Program-made: the position numbers and the translations under genes
Shown here: one piece after another, positions 18,502 to 26,541 of the stretch
How positions within the stretch are numbered: position 1 is the stretch's first letter
How the letters are laid out: each line of letters begins with the position of its first letter
The notes under the pieces: generated by a model
What the model was told of the DNA's origin: nothing
Database searches by the model: none
Seen by the model: the letters and a program-made list of their open reading frames with translations, nothing else
DNA from: Pseudonocardia alaniniphila
Lineage (GTDB): Bacteria; Actinomycetota; Actinomycetes; Mycobacteriales; Pseudonocardiaceae
Direction: 5' to 3'
Assembly: GCF_022524485.1 (NCBI RefSeq)
Contig: NZ_JAKXMK010000003.1
Span: 372,001 to 436,000, forward strand
Length of the DNA stretch: 64,000 nucleotides

Positions 18502-21213
18502 TCAGGTCTGGAGCTGCGTGCGAGAGCTGATACCCAGCTTCCGGAACACCTTTTTCAGATGCCACTCGACGGTTCGAGCGCTGATGAAGAGCCGAGCGGC
18601 GATCTCGGGATTCGTGAGGCCCTGACGCACGAGGCGGGCGATCTGGGCTTCCTGCGCGGTGAGCTCGCTGCTGATCTCGAGATTCCGCTTGCGGACCTGC
18701 TCGCCCGTGGCGAGGAGTTCGCGTTCTGCGCGCGCGGCGAACGCCTCGGCACCCATCGTCGTGAACATCGCGTGGGCGGTGCGCAGCTGCTCGCGCGCAT
18801 CCACCCGGCGGTGCCCGCGGCGCAGCCATTCGCCGTAGAGGAGGTGGGCACGGGCGAGCTCGCTGCGGATGCGGGTACGGCCCAGCCGGTCGATCGCCTC
18901 GCGGTAGTCGCTCTCGGCAGCCGCGCCGTCGAGCACCAGCGCCTGTGTGCGGGCCGCGAGCCCCAGCGCCCAGTCCGCGCCGCACGCGCGACTCAGGTCG
19001 CTGAGCCGTCGCAGAGCAGCGGTGGCGCGCTCGGCCTGCCCGCAGCGGACCGCTCCCTCGACGAGCTCGGCCAGCGTTCCGCGGATCAGCAACCCGTTCT
19101 CCCACGGACACCCCTCCGTGGCCTCCGCGGCCAGTGCCAGCGCCTCCTCGGACCGGCCCATGCTGTTGTGCAGCACGGCCTGCCCCCAGGTCATGAAGGT
19201 CAGCCCGACTCCATCGCCCCGGCGAAGCATTCCCGCACGGACCATGTCGGCCAGGTCGGCCACCTCGGCCTCGCGCCCCTGCCATGCGGCCAGCACCACG
19301 GCACCATGGGGAAAGAGCGGGCTCCCGGTCGCGTCACTGACCGCCGCGAGCTCCGCGAGCAGCGACGCAGCCGCGGACAGCTCGCCCATGAGCACGTGCA
19401 AGAGGATGCGTGAGGTCAGCGCGATGGGAAGCTCGCTGAGCGCCCCGGCCTCCCGGGCGAGCCGAACGTGACGGGCGGCAAGCACCTCCCAGGTCTCATC
19501 GTCCCCCAGCTCGGCAGCGGTCCATTGGGCGTGCACGAACCAGCGCAGCCCGTCCTCCTCGGTCATGCCCGGGCGGCGGAATGCGAGCAGCAACCGCTTC
19601 AGCTCCGAGACCCCGGCGGCGGGCCCCTCGGCGTACCGCTTCGCCATTCCGTCGAGCAGAAGATCGGCCGGTCGAGGAGGCCGCGCCGCGGGAGGCGCCG
19701 ACCGTGCCGCCTCGGCCACCTCACACACACTGACGCCGGCCGACGGGCCGGCGAACTTGGCGGCCCACAGCGCATCGAGGTAGGTGTCGCGCGCCAGCCG
19801 CACATCGAGCGGCTCGAGCTGCTTGGCGGCCTCGAGCAGCAGGAGGGGTGCTTTGCTGTCGCGGTTCGTCGTGAAGGTGATCTGGGCGCACAGCACGTCG
19901 GCGTGGGCGCGCTGCAGCCGGTCGAGCGGCCCCGTCATCGCGACGGACAGCAGCTCCAGGGCGACGTCAGAGGCACCAGCCTGATGTGTGGCCTGCGCCG
20001 CGGCCAGCGCCCGGGCGGCCCGGCGGGGAGGCTCACTCGTCAGCTGGACAGCGCGTTCCAGGAAAGCGGCCGCAGCGGACAGACCACCCCTCGCCCGCGC
20101 CCTCCCGGCGGACCGCTCGAGATCCGCGGCGACATCCTCGTCGGGCCCGGACGCCGCCTGGGCACGGTGCCAGGCACGGCGATCCGGGTCGGCGTCGAGA
20201 TCGATCGCCTCGGCCAGCGCCCGGTGCGCGACGCGCCGCTCCTCGACAGAGGCCGTTCGGTAGATCGTCGAGCGCAGCAGCGGGTGCCGGAAGCGGGCGC
20301 GCGTGCCGATCTCGAAGAGTCCGGCCGCCGACGCCGGTCCCGCGGCCTCAGGATTGATGCCGAGCAGCTCGGTGGCCCGCCACACCAGCAACGGGTCGTC
20401 GAGCGGCTCTGCCGCCGCGACCAGCAACAGCATGCGGGTTTCCGCCGGGAGCGGTGTCAGCTGCCTGTGGAAGCTCTCCTCGATCCGCCTCGGCAGCGGG
20501 GCGGCCGACCCGAACCCGCAGGTCAGCTCCGCGAGAGTCAGCCCGCGTGGTAGCTCGAGCAGAGCCAGTGGGTTGCCTCGGGTCTCGGCGATGATCCGGT
20601 CACGCACCCGCCGGTCCACGAGCCCTGGTAACGCGGAGCGCAGCAACTCCCGCGCGTCGGCGTCGGACAATCCCGAAACCACCAGCTCCGGCAGGGTGGA
20701 CGACGGCTCATCGTCCGGCGCCCCCCGTGACCCGAACACCAACGCCACCGACTCCGCGACGAGCCGCCGTGCAACGAACGCGAACACCTGTGCAGAGGCA
20801 CGGTCGAGCCACTGCGCGTCATCGACCACACAGACCAGTGGCTGCTCCCTGGCGACCTCGGCGAGCAGCCCGAGCACCGCCAGACCGACGAGCAACCGGT
20901 CCGGCGCTCGCCCGGCCACCAGCCCGAACGTGATGCCGAGTGCCTCACGCTGCGGATCGGGCAACCGCCCGAGCCGATGCAGCATCGGTGCGCACAGCTG
21001 ATGCAGCCCGGCGAAGGCCACCTCCATCTCCGACTGGACGCCCGCGGCGCGCTCCACCCGGCAGTCCACCGCCTGGGCGACCACGTAGTCCAGCAAAGCC
21101 GTCTTGCCCACGCCCGGCTCGCCACGCACCACCAACGCCCGGCTCTGACCTGCCCGAACGGCTATCAACAGCCGGTCGAGCACCTCACACTCGGCATGCC
21201 GGTTCCGCAGCAT
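18502..21213 (-). CDS. Large ATP-binding LuxR-family (LAL) regulator
   Basis: A 903-residue signal-transduction regulator. Walker A is VVRGEPGVGKTALLD (about 28-42) and Walker B LVCVVDDAQWLDRAS (about 125). A long helical TPR-like middle (residues about 330-820) follows. The LuxR helix-turn-helix is at the C terminus (SSELTAQEAQIARLVRQGLTNPEIAARLFISARTVEWHLKKVFRKLG). LAL proteins of the MalT type activate catabolic or secondary-metabolite genes in response to a small ligand. The divergent neighbour 233 bases away is the TIGR03086 gene that begins the ATP-grasp locus, so this regulator may govern that locus. Confidence 0.92.
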   Translation of the reverse strand: MLRNRHAECEVLDRLLIAVRAGQSRALVVRGEPGVGKTALLDYVVAQAVDCRVERAAGVQSEMEVAFAGLHQLCAPMLHRLGRLPDPQREALGITFGLVAGRAPDRLLVGLAVLGLLAEVAREQPLVCVVDDAQWLDRASAQVFAFVARRLVAESVALVFGSRGAPDDEPSSTLPELVVSGLSDADARELLRSALPGLVDRRVRDRIIAETRGNPLALLELPRGLTLAELTCGFGSAAPLPRRIEESFHRQLTPLPAETRMLLLVAAAEPLDDPLLVWRATELLGINPEAAGPASAAGLFEIGTRARFRHPLLRSTIYRTASVEERRVAHRALAEAIDLDADPDRRAWHRAQAASGPDEDVAADLERSAGRARARGGLSAAAAFLERAVQLTSEPPRRAARALAAAQATHQAGASDVALELLSVAMTGPLDRLQRAHADVLCAQITFTTNRDSKAPLLLLEAAKQLEPLDVRLARDTYLDALWAAKFAGPSAGVSVCEVAEAARSAPPAARPPRPADLLLDGMAKRYAEGPAAGVSELKRLLLAFRRPGMTEEDGLRWFVHAQWTAAELGDDETWEVLAARHVRLAREAGALSELPIALTSRILLHVLMGELSAAASLLAELAAVSDATGSPLFPHGAVVLAAWQGREAEVADLADMVRAGMLRRGDGVGLTFMTWGQAVLHNSMGRSEEALALAAEATEGCPWENGLLIRGTLAELVEGAVRCGQAERATAALRRLSDLSRACGADWALGLAARTQALVLDGAAAESDYREAIDRLGRTRIRSELARAHLLYGEWLRRGHRRVDAREQLRTAHAMFTTMGAEAFAARAERELLATGEQVRKRNLEISSELTAQEAQIARLVRQGLTNPEIAARLFISARTVEWHLKKVFRKLGISSRTQLQT

Positions 21214-21445
21214 CGGACAGGACCTCGACTGTGCAGCTCGTCATCGCACCACCTCGACAGCGGCGGCCGCCGATCGGGCCGCCACAACCGAGCGTAAAGA
21301 GAATTCGCGCTGCAAGGCGCCGGTAATGCCAGGTGTATACCGACCTGCCGATTTGTCACCGACAATCGGGCGCTCGCGAGCGATGAATCCACGGCCCGTC
21401 GACGGTCAGTACTCCAGAGCATGTCCGCTGTCCCAGGAGGAGTCC

Positions 21446-21988
21446 ATGATCGACCTGACGCCGGCCTGTCGCCGGATGATCGACCTGCTGGCAGGGGTTG
21501 CCGATGACCAGCTCGGTCTTCCCACCCCGTGCACCGAGTACACCGTTGGCAACCTCATCGAGCATGTCGACCAGGTGTCTCACGGCTTCAGCACGCTCGG
21601 GCATCAGGGCACAGGCTCCGAGGCGGCGGTCACGCAGTTCGGCCCCGGTTGGCGGGATACCGTCGCCCAGCACGTGCAGGAGCTCGGCAAGGCGTGGGAC
21701 GACCCGATGGCCTGGCAGGGCAGCACCAACCTGTCGGGCCTGGAGCTGACCAACGAGCTGTGGGGCAAGATCGCTCTCACCGAACTGGTCGTGCACGGCT
21801 GGGACATCGCCAAGGCGACCGGGCAGCCCTTCGACCTGCCGGAACCCACGCTTCGAGCATGCCTCGACCATGTGGCCGTATTCGTCCCGAAAGCGCCGAT
21901 CCCGGCCCTGTGGGATTCGCCGGTGGACGTCGAACCCGGCGCCACGCTGATCGAACGTATCGTGGCGATCACCGGCCGAACCCCGTAG
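21446..21988 (+). CDS. DinB/TIGR03086-family metal-binding protein (mycothiol-linked)
   Basis: A 180-residue protein of the mycothiol maleylpyruvate-isomerase-like group. The N-terminal part is MIDLTPACRRMIDLLAGVADDQLGLPTPCTEYTVGNLIEHVDQVSHGF, with the PTPCTEYTVGNLIEHV block typical of TIGR03086. ALTELVVHGWDIAKATGQPFDLP follows, with the second metal His. The family uses a His-rich site for zinc and is thought to use mycothiol. CAGGAGG sits five bases before the ATG. It is the first gene in a four-gene rightward set with a possible peptide gene, an ATP-grasp ligase and an F420 oxidoreductase. Confidence 0.87.
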   Translation: MIDLTPACRRMIDLLAGVADDQLGLPTPCTEYTVGNLIEHVDQVSHGFSTLGHQGTGSEAAVTQFGPGWRDTVAQHVQELGKAWDDPMAWQGSTNLSGLELTNELWGKIALTELVVHGWDIAKATGQPFDLPEPTLRACLDHVAVFVPKAPIPALWDSPVDVEPGATLIERIVAITGRTP

Positions 21989-22120
21989 CCCGCCACCGGC
22001 CACTCGCCCAGGGGTGCTCCCGCGCATTCCTGGAGCCCCTCTGGCCGGTCGCCGCTGCGCGGTTGTAGCAGCTTCGGTACTACCGCCTACACGACCTTGG
22101 CTTTCGATCCGCCGAATCGG

Positions 22121-22267
22121 ATGGTGGGTGGCACGGAAACCCCCGACGAGGCCACCTGCGGCCCGACGATCAAGAGTCTGGCGGCGGCACTCGTGCGGAT
22201 TCAGCCTGGCGAGGGTGGCTGTGTCGACGGGGTCCAGACCGCGAACACGCTTACCCCACCAACGTAG
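22121..22267 (+). CDS. Candidate 48-residue precursor-like peptide gene
   Basis: An open frame from ATG (22121) to TAG (22265-22267) encodes 48 residues. It is rich in Gly, Thr, Pro and Ala, with Cys at 13 and 34, a helical KSLAAALVRI middle and a Thr/Pro C terminus (ANTLTPPT). It could begin earlier at a TTG (22097; adds LAFDPPNR). Its stop overlaps the AGGAAG ribosome site of the ATP-grasp gene, so the two would be coupled. Third positions are about 77% GC, less than in neighbours, and no strong ribosome site precedes either start. The other frames here are Arg-rich and unlikely. No known peptide family is recognised. Confidence 0.45.
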   Translation: MVGGTETPDEATCGPTIKSLAAALVRIQPGEGGCVDGVQTANTLTPPT

Positions 22268-22276
22268 GAAGACATT

Positions 22277-23677
22277 TTGACCATATCCCGAACCGTTGTC
22301 GATGACGAACTTCTCGTCTTCCCGGTGCAGGATTCCTGGGCCACGATTCCCGCAGATCTCCGCCACGAGTTCCTCACTCGCCGAACCGAATCGACCCGTC
22401 CCCACCGAGGTCAGAGGACCGGCGGCATACGCTGGGAGCCTCTCCGTCCGCTGATCATCGAAGAACGGGCCTACCGGCATCTCGAGACGCTGGCGGCCCG
22501 GCTGCTGCACCTGGCGGTGGACGCCTGTTGTCGCCGTGCCTCGACAGCGGGCGAGTTGTACGAGCTTCTCCGCTTCCCCCATGACCTCCCGCTGCTGGAC
22601 CCTGATCGACCACTGGTAGCCGCCGAACTCACCCGGTACGCGCGTCCCGACCTGCTGATCGAGCAGGGACGCCCCCAGTTCCTCGAGCTCAACAACAGCA
22701 ATCGGCTCGGCGGCATGGCTTTTTCGTCCCGACTCGCCGAGGCCTACGCCCAGCTGTGCCCGAAGAGTGGCCTGTACTCGCCGCCCTCCGCGGTGACGGC
22801 GCGTTTCGCGGCAATGGCCCGAAGACCGCGCACCGACAACGGTCGGGACACATCGGCACGAGCGCTCATTCCGTCGTACCGGGCAACCGACCGAAGCCGC
22901 ACCGTCCGGCTTCACAGAGCAAAACGGGCCACCCTCGACGCTGTGCGGCGGACGGGCCTCGACGCGGTGGAGGCCGACCTAGCCGACCTGCGCGTCGGCG
23001 CCACCGGCCGGCTACTCGCTGCCGGCGTCCCGATCGACGTGGTGCTGCTCGAGTGGGGCGGCAATCGCATCAGGCACGACGACGGCGGGCTCGCCGCTCT
23101 GCGCGCCGCCGACCGCGCCGGGACGGTCGCCCTCTTCCCGCGCACCGAGTCGGCTCTCATCTCCTCGAAGGCGGTGCTCGCCTGGCTCCACGAGGACTGT
23201 GAAGCGGGCCTGCTCAGCCCGGCCGACGAGCACCTCGTCCGCGCCCACGTTCCGTGGACCGTCTGCCTGGGCCTGAACGGGGACTCGTCAGTGCCGCCGA
23301 ACGTGCTGTGCAAAGCCGCCGCCGAGCGCGAGCAGTTGATCGTCAAGCCTGCGGTCGACAGGGCCGGCAAGAACGTGTTCTTCGGCCGCCGAGCGTCGAA
23401 CGATGACTGGCTGCCTGCTCTCGTCCGCGCCGCTCACAAATCCCCGTTGGTACTGCAGCGCCGGGTCGAACCCGATCTCGTGCCGATGCCGTTCCTCGAC
23501 CCGGACTCCAGGCAGCAGGTCACCGCACAGGTGCCGTACGTGCTCAGCCCGTTCGTCATCGACGGTGCTGCGGCGAGTGTCCTCGTGCGCCACACGACTC
23601 CGGGCGCCCCGATACGGGACGTGGTGATCGACACGCGTCTCGGTGCCCGCGCCAACACGGTCCTGCTCGCCCCGTAG
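22277..23677 (+). CDS. Circularly permuted ATP-grasp ligase (glutathionylspermidine-synthase-like)
   Basis: A 466-residue protein. The pre-ATP-grasp part holds RPDLLIEQGRPQFLELNNSN (about 124-143). The C-terminal part holds QLIVKPAVDRAGKNVFFGRR (the ATP-phosphate lysine in KPAVDRAGKNV), LVLQRRVEPDLVPMPFLD, and PYVLSPFVIDGAAASVLVRHT followed by ARANTVLLAP. This order matches the GSP_synth C-terminal domain, in which an acyl-phosphate forms on a carboxylate before an amide bond is made. The real substrate is unknown. Start is TTG (22277), five bases after AGGAAG. Neighbours (peptide frame, F420 oxidoreductase, DinB) suggest action on a peptide or thiol compound. Confidence 0.75.
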   Translation: MTISRTVVDDELLVFPVQDSWATIPADLRHEFLTRRTESTRPHRGQRTGGIRWEPLRPLIIEERAYRHLETLAARLLHLAVDACCRRASTAGELYELLRFPHDLPLLDPDRPLVAAELTRYARPDLLIEQGRPQFLELNNSNRLGGMAFSSRLAEAYAQLCPKSGLYSPPSAVTARFAAMARRPRTDNGRDTSARALIPSYRATDRSRTVRLHRAKRATLDAVRRTGLDAVEADLADLRVGATGRLLAAGVPIDVVLLEWGGNRIRHDDGGLAALRAADRAGTVALFPRTESALISSKAVLAWLHEDCEAGLLSPADEHLVRAHVPWTVCLGLNGDSSVPPNVLCKAAAEREQLIVKPAVDRAGKNVFFGRRASNDDWLPALVRAAHKSPLVLQRRVEPDLVPMPFLDPDSRQQVTAQVPYVLSPFVIDGAAASVLVRHTTPGAPIRDVVIDTRLGARANTVLLAP

Positions 23678-23787
23678 CTCCGCGCGTGGATCCTCGATCG
23701 CCACAATGAAGCATTTGTTCGCGATGTTCCGATAGTCGAGGTCGCCGGCCTTGCTGGACGCCGGAAAATGATAAGTAAGCTGCCACT

Positions 23788-24693
23788 GTGAGCGCCCTCT
23801 CTGACTCCCAAAAAATTGACGAAAAGGGACGAACCACGCGCCCGTTCCGATTCGGCGTCGGCATACTGAAGCCCGGATCGCGGTCGGACTTCCAGAGCAC
23901 GGCACGGCGGGCCGAGGAGCTCGGCTACGACATCCTGCAGATGCCCGACCACCTCGGAATGCCTGCGCCGTTCCCGGCCCTGGTGTCCGCTGCCGAGGTC
24001 ACATCGATCCGCCTGGGCACCTTCGTGCTCAACACCAGCTTCTACCGCCCCGCCTTGCTCGCACGGGACATCGCCGACACCGACCAGCTCACCGACGGGC
24101 GACTGGAACTCGGACTCGGCACCGGCTACCAGCAAGCCGAGTTCGATGCGGCCGAAATGCCGTTCCCGAGCGGCCGAAAGCGCATCGACCACCTGGAACA
24201 CACCATCCGGGAGCTTCGCCGCCTGTTCGCCTCGGCCGACCACGTGCCCGCGGTCCGTCAGAAGCCGATTCCGCCACTACTGATCGCCGCCAACGGCGAC
24301 CGCATGCTTCGCCTCGCGGCACGGGAAGCCGACATCGTCGGGTTTCCTCTCACCGCCGGTATCAAGCCGGGCACCGAGCCGGAGAAGGCCCTCGCCGAAA
24401 GGGTCGAGTTCCTCCGCGATGCCGCGGGTGAACGCGCCGACGACCTGGAGCTCAACCTGTTCATCGCCACTGTCACAGTGGCGCCTGACAAACCCGACCT
24501 CTCGCTGTTGCAGAAGGTTCTTCCCAGCTTCAGCGACGAGCAGATCCTGCAGCTGCCCAGCGTTCTCGTCGGCTCGGAACAGCAAATCGCGGAAAAGCTG
24601 CAGCACTATCGTGAGACCTACGGAATCAGCTATTTCGCGACCGTGGACGACAGCATGGAAGCGTTCGCCAAGGTGATCCCCCACGTGCGCTGA
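23788..24693 (+). CDS. F420-dependent LLM oxidoreductase (TIGR03621 family)
   Basis: A 301-residue luciferase-like (beta/alpha)8 protein. The family shows in RRAEELGYDILQMPDHLGMPAPFPALVSAAEVTSIRLGTFVLN, the cofactor segment DGRLELGLGTGYQQAEFDAAEMPFP and IPPLLIAANGDRMLRLAAREADIVGF. Members of TIGR03621 use deazaflavin F420 in Actinobacteria; substrates are mostly unknown. The GTG start has no clear Shine-Dalgarno, but TAAGCT (23776-23781) seven bases upstream would give a leaderless transcript, so the gene may have its own promoter. It lies 110 bases after the ATP-grasp gene and is the last of that set. Confidence 0.85.
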   Translation: MSALSDSQKIDEKGRTTRPFRFGVGILKPGSRSDFQSTARRAEELGYDILQMPDHLGMPAPFPALVSAAEVTSIRLGTFVLNTSFYRPALLARDIADTDQLTDGRLELGLGTGYQQAEFDAAEMPFPSGRKRIDHLEHTIRELRRLFASADHVPAVRQKPIPPLLIAANGDRMLRLAAREADIVGFPLTAGIKPGTEPEKALAERVEFLRDAAGERADDLELNLFIATVTVAPDKPDLSLLQKVLPSFSDEQILQLPSVLVGSEQQIAEKLQHYRETYGISYFATVDDSMEAFAKVIPHVR

Positions 24694-24772
24694 CGACCGC
24701 CGAGGCGCCTCCGAGCGTCTCACGGTGGCCCCTCGCCGCGTCGATGCAAAGAAGAGCCTGATCTCCACCCGC

Positions 24773-25624
24773 TCAACGGCCCGGCGATGAACCCGGCCAC
24801 GCGACGTCGTCGATCCCGAGCCACGGAGCAGCTGCCACGGCCGTGGGCGTCAGCCCGGCGAACTCCTTGACCTCGCGGTGGAGGTGGGACTGGTCGACGT
24901 AGCCGCTCTCGGCGGCGACGTCGGCGGCGGCGTGACCCGCCGCAAGAAGGTGGGCGGCGTGGTCGAACCGCACCAGCCGGGCGGCGCGCTTGGGCGTGAT
25001 GCCGAGCTGGGACCGGAATCGGGACCACAGGCGTTTGCGGCTCCAGCCGACCGCGTCCGCCAGGCCGTCGACGCGCACCCGCCCCCGGCTCGTGAGCGTC
25101 CGGCGCCATGTGTGGGCGACCTCTGGATCGACCACCGCGCGGTTGCCCAGGCGTCGGGCGAGGATTTCCGTCGTGATCGTGAACCGCTCGTCCCACGACG
25201 CGGCCGCGCACAGCCTCTCCTCTGCACGCCCGGCGTCGCGGCCCCAGACATCTTCGAGGGATACCACCGTGCTGCTGAGCTCGGAGGTTGCGCCGAGCAC
25301 CGTGGCCGCTACGGCCGGCTCCAGCCGGATCTGGAGGAGGTCGACCCTCGCCCGGCCGCCTACCCGAAGATCGCCGGGGAGGAGCCCGACGACGACGCTG
25401 CCACGCTGCCGCCGGCCGTTGATGTCATAGACGGGACCTTCTCCCTCGCTCAGATCGATGAGAAGGGTGACGGACGGGTGCGCCACCATGGCGATGTTCC
25501 CGAACGCGGGGACCCGTTGTCGGAACCCTGCCATGCTGATCCCCGGCAGCCGAGTTGACGGGCGCGGCACTGCGACGTCCACGTCCGACCACGACCAGCT
25601 GGGTGGCGTCATGCTCGACAGCAC
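24773..25624 (-). CDS. AraC-family regulator
   Basis: A 283-residue regulator. The N-terminal part (about 1-180) is a variable cupin-like sensor (VTLLIDLSEGEGPVYDINGRRQRGSVVVGLLPG). The C-terminal HTH_18 domain is VRVDGLADAVGWSRKRLWSRFRSQLGITPKRAARLVRFDHAAHLLAAGHAAADVAAESGYVDQSHLHREVKEFAGLTP. It ends convergent to the F420 oxidoreductase gene and is preceded on the same strand, 23 bases away, by an alpha/beta hydrolase gene. Two starts are possible (GTG 25624 or ATG 25612), neither with a clear ribosome site. Confidence 0.87.
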   Translation of the reverse strand: MLSSMTPPSWSWSDVDVAVPRPSTRLPGISMAGFRQRVPAFGNIAMVAHPSVTLLIDLSEGEGPVYDINGRRQRGSVVVGLLPGDLRVGGRARVDLLQIRLEPAVAATVLGATSELSSTVVSLEDVWGRDAGRAEERLCAAASWDERFTITTEILARRLGNRAVVDPEVAHTWRRTLTSRGRVRVDGLADAVGWSRKRLWSRFRSQLGITPKRAARLVRFDHAAHLLAAGHAAADVAAESGYVDQSHLHREVKEFAGLTPTAVAAAPWLGIDDVAWPGSSPGR

Positions 25625-25647
25625 ATGGCCAGGTTAAGCCTCGCCGA

Positions 25648-26469
25648 TCACGGGCAGGTGTCAGCGCCCGTTGCCGTGAAGCCCAGCAGCAGTTTGCTGG
25701 TGGTCTCGGGTTCTTCGAAGATGGGCACGTGCCCGATGCCGGGCAGCAGTTCGACCCGCGCACCCCGCACCGCGTCGTACTGGTGCGCCGACGCCGGATC
25801 CCAGCGCGGGTCGGCCATGCCGAAGAGCACCAGCACGGGGACGTCGAGGGCGGCGAGACGCGACGGCACGCTCCGCTCGGCGATGTACGCGTGGTTCCCC
25901 CGCAACACCGACCGCATCGCGCGGTACGTGGTGCCCCGCAGCTCGGCGACCACGTCGTCCGGGATGTCCACCGGGCGGGCGCACGTCGCGTTGATTCCTC
26001 TACGCGTCGTCGCGTCCGAACGCCTCGACCACAGGAACGGACCGAGCGGCGGGGCCATCAGGGCCCGGAGGATGAGCGGTTGCGGAAGGATCGCATCGAT
26101 GCTCGGGCCGGTGCTGATCAGCGCCAGCGACGTCACCAGGTCGGGGCGCTGTTCGGCGAGAGCGGTGGCGACGTAGCCGCCGCTGGAATGCCCGACCACG
26201 GTGACGGGACGCAGACCGAGGCCGTCGAGAAGCGCCGCCACCCTGGCCGCCTGCGCCGGCACGTCATACGACGGCGGGGGCGGCGACTGGCCGCAGCCCG
26301 GGAGGTCGACCCGAATGACGTGATGGTGCGCGGCGAGTGCCGGGACCACTGGCTTCCAGGAGCCGCTCGACGCCCCCGATCCGTGGATGAGCAACAGCGG
26401 CGGCGCCTGCCGCGAGCCGTCGTGGACCACGTGCATCGCGTACGAGTGCTCAACGTCGTGCTCAGCCAT
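25648..26469 (-). CDS. Alpha/beta hydrolase
   Basis: A 273-residue serine hydrolase. The oxyanion loop is LLIHGSGASSGSW, the nucleophile elbow VVGHSSGGYVA (Ser), the acid is in VLFGMADPRWDP and the His in LLPGIGHVPIFEEPE. The layout fits the soluble epoxide-hydrolase/ester-hydrolase branch, and the substrate is unknown. It precedes the AraC gene on the same strand, so the two may form one transcript. Confidence 0.9.
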   Translation of the reverse strand: MAEHDVEHSYAMHVVHDGSRQAPPLLLIHGSGASSGSWKPVVPALAAHHHVIRVDLPGCGQSPPPPSYDVPAQAARVAALLDGLGLRPVTVVGHSSGGYVATALAEQRPDLVTSLALISTGPSIDAILPQPLILRALMAPPLGPFLWSRRSDATTRRGINATCARPVDIPDDVVAELRGTTYRAMRSVLRGNHAYIAERSVPSRLAALDVPVLVLFGMADPRWDPASAHQYDAVRGARVELLPGIGHVPIFEEPETTSKLLLGFTATGADTCP

Positions 26470-26541
26470 GCCCGAGAGGTTGCATGGGCCGGCGGCTATC
26501 GGTCTTGGACAAATGTCGTCGCGCGGGTTCCGCCATTCTGC

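Noticed and set aside
22014..22280. An 88-codon frame just before the ATP-grasp gene as an alternative to the peptide frame
   Set aside because: It is extremely Arg/Trp/Pro-rich with many basic runs and its stop lies past the ATP-grasp start; the 48-codon frame has a more protein-like composition.
21356..22915. A 519-codon antisense frame over the DinB and ATP-grasp genes
   Set aside because: Sequence has no recognised domain and opposes two well-supported genes.
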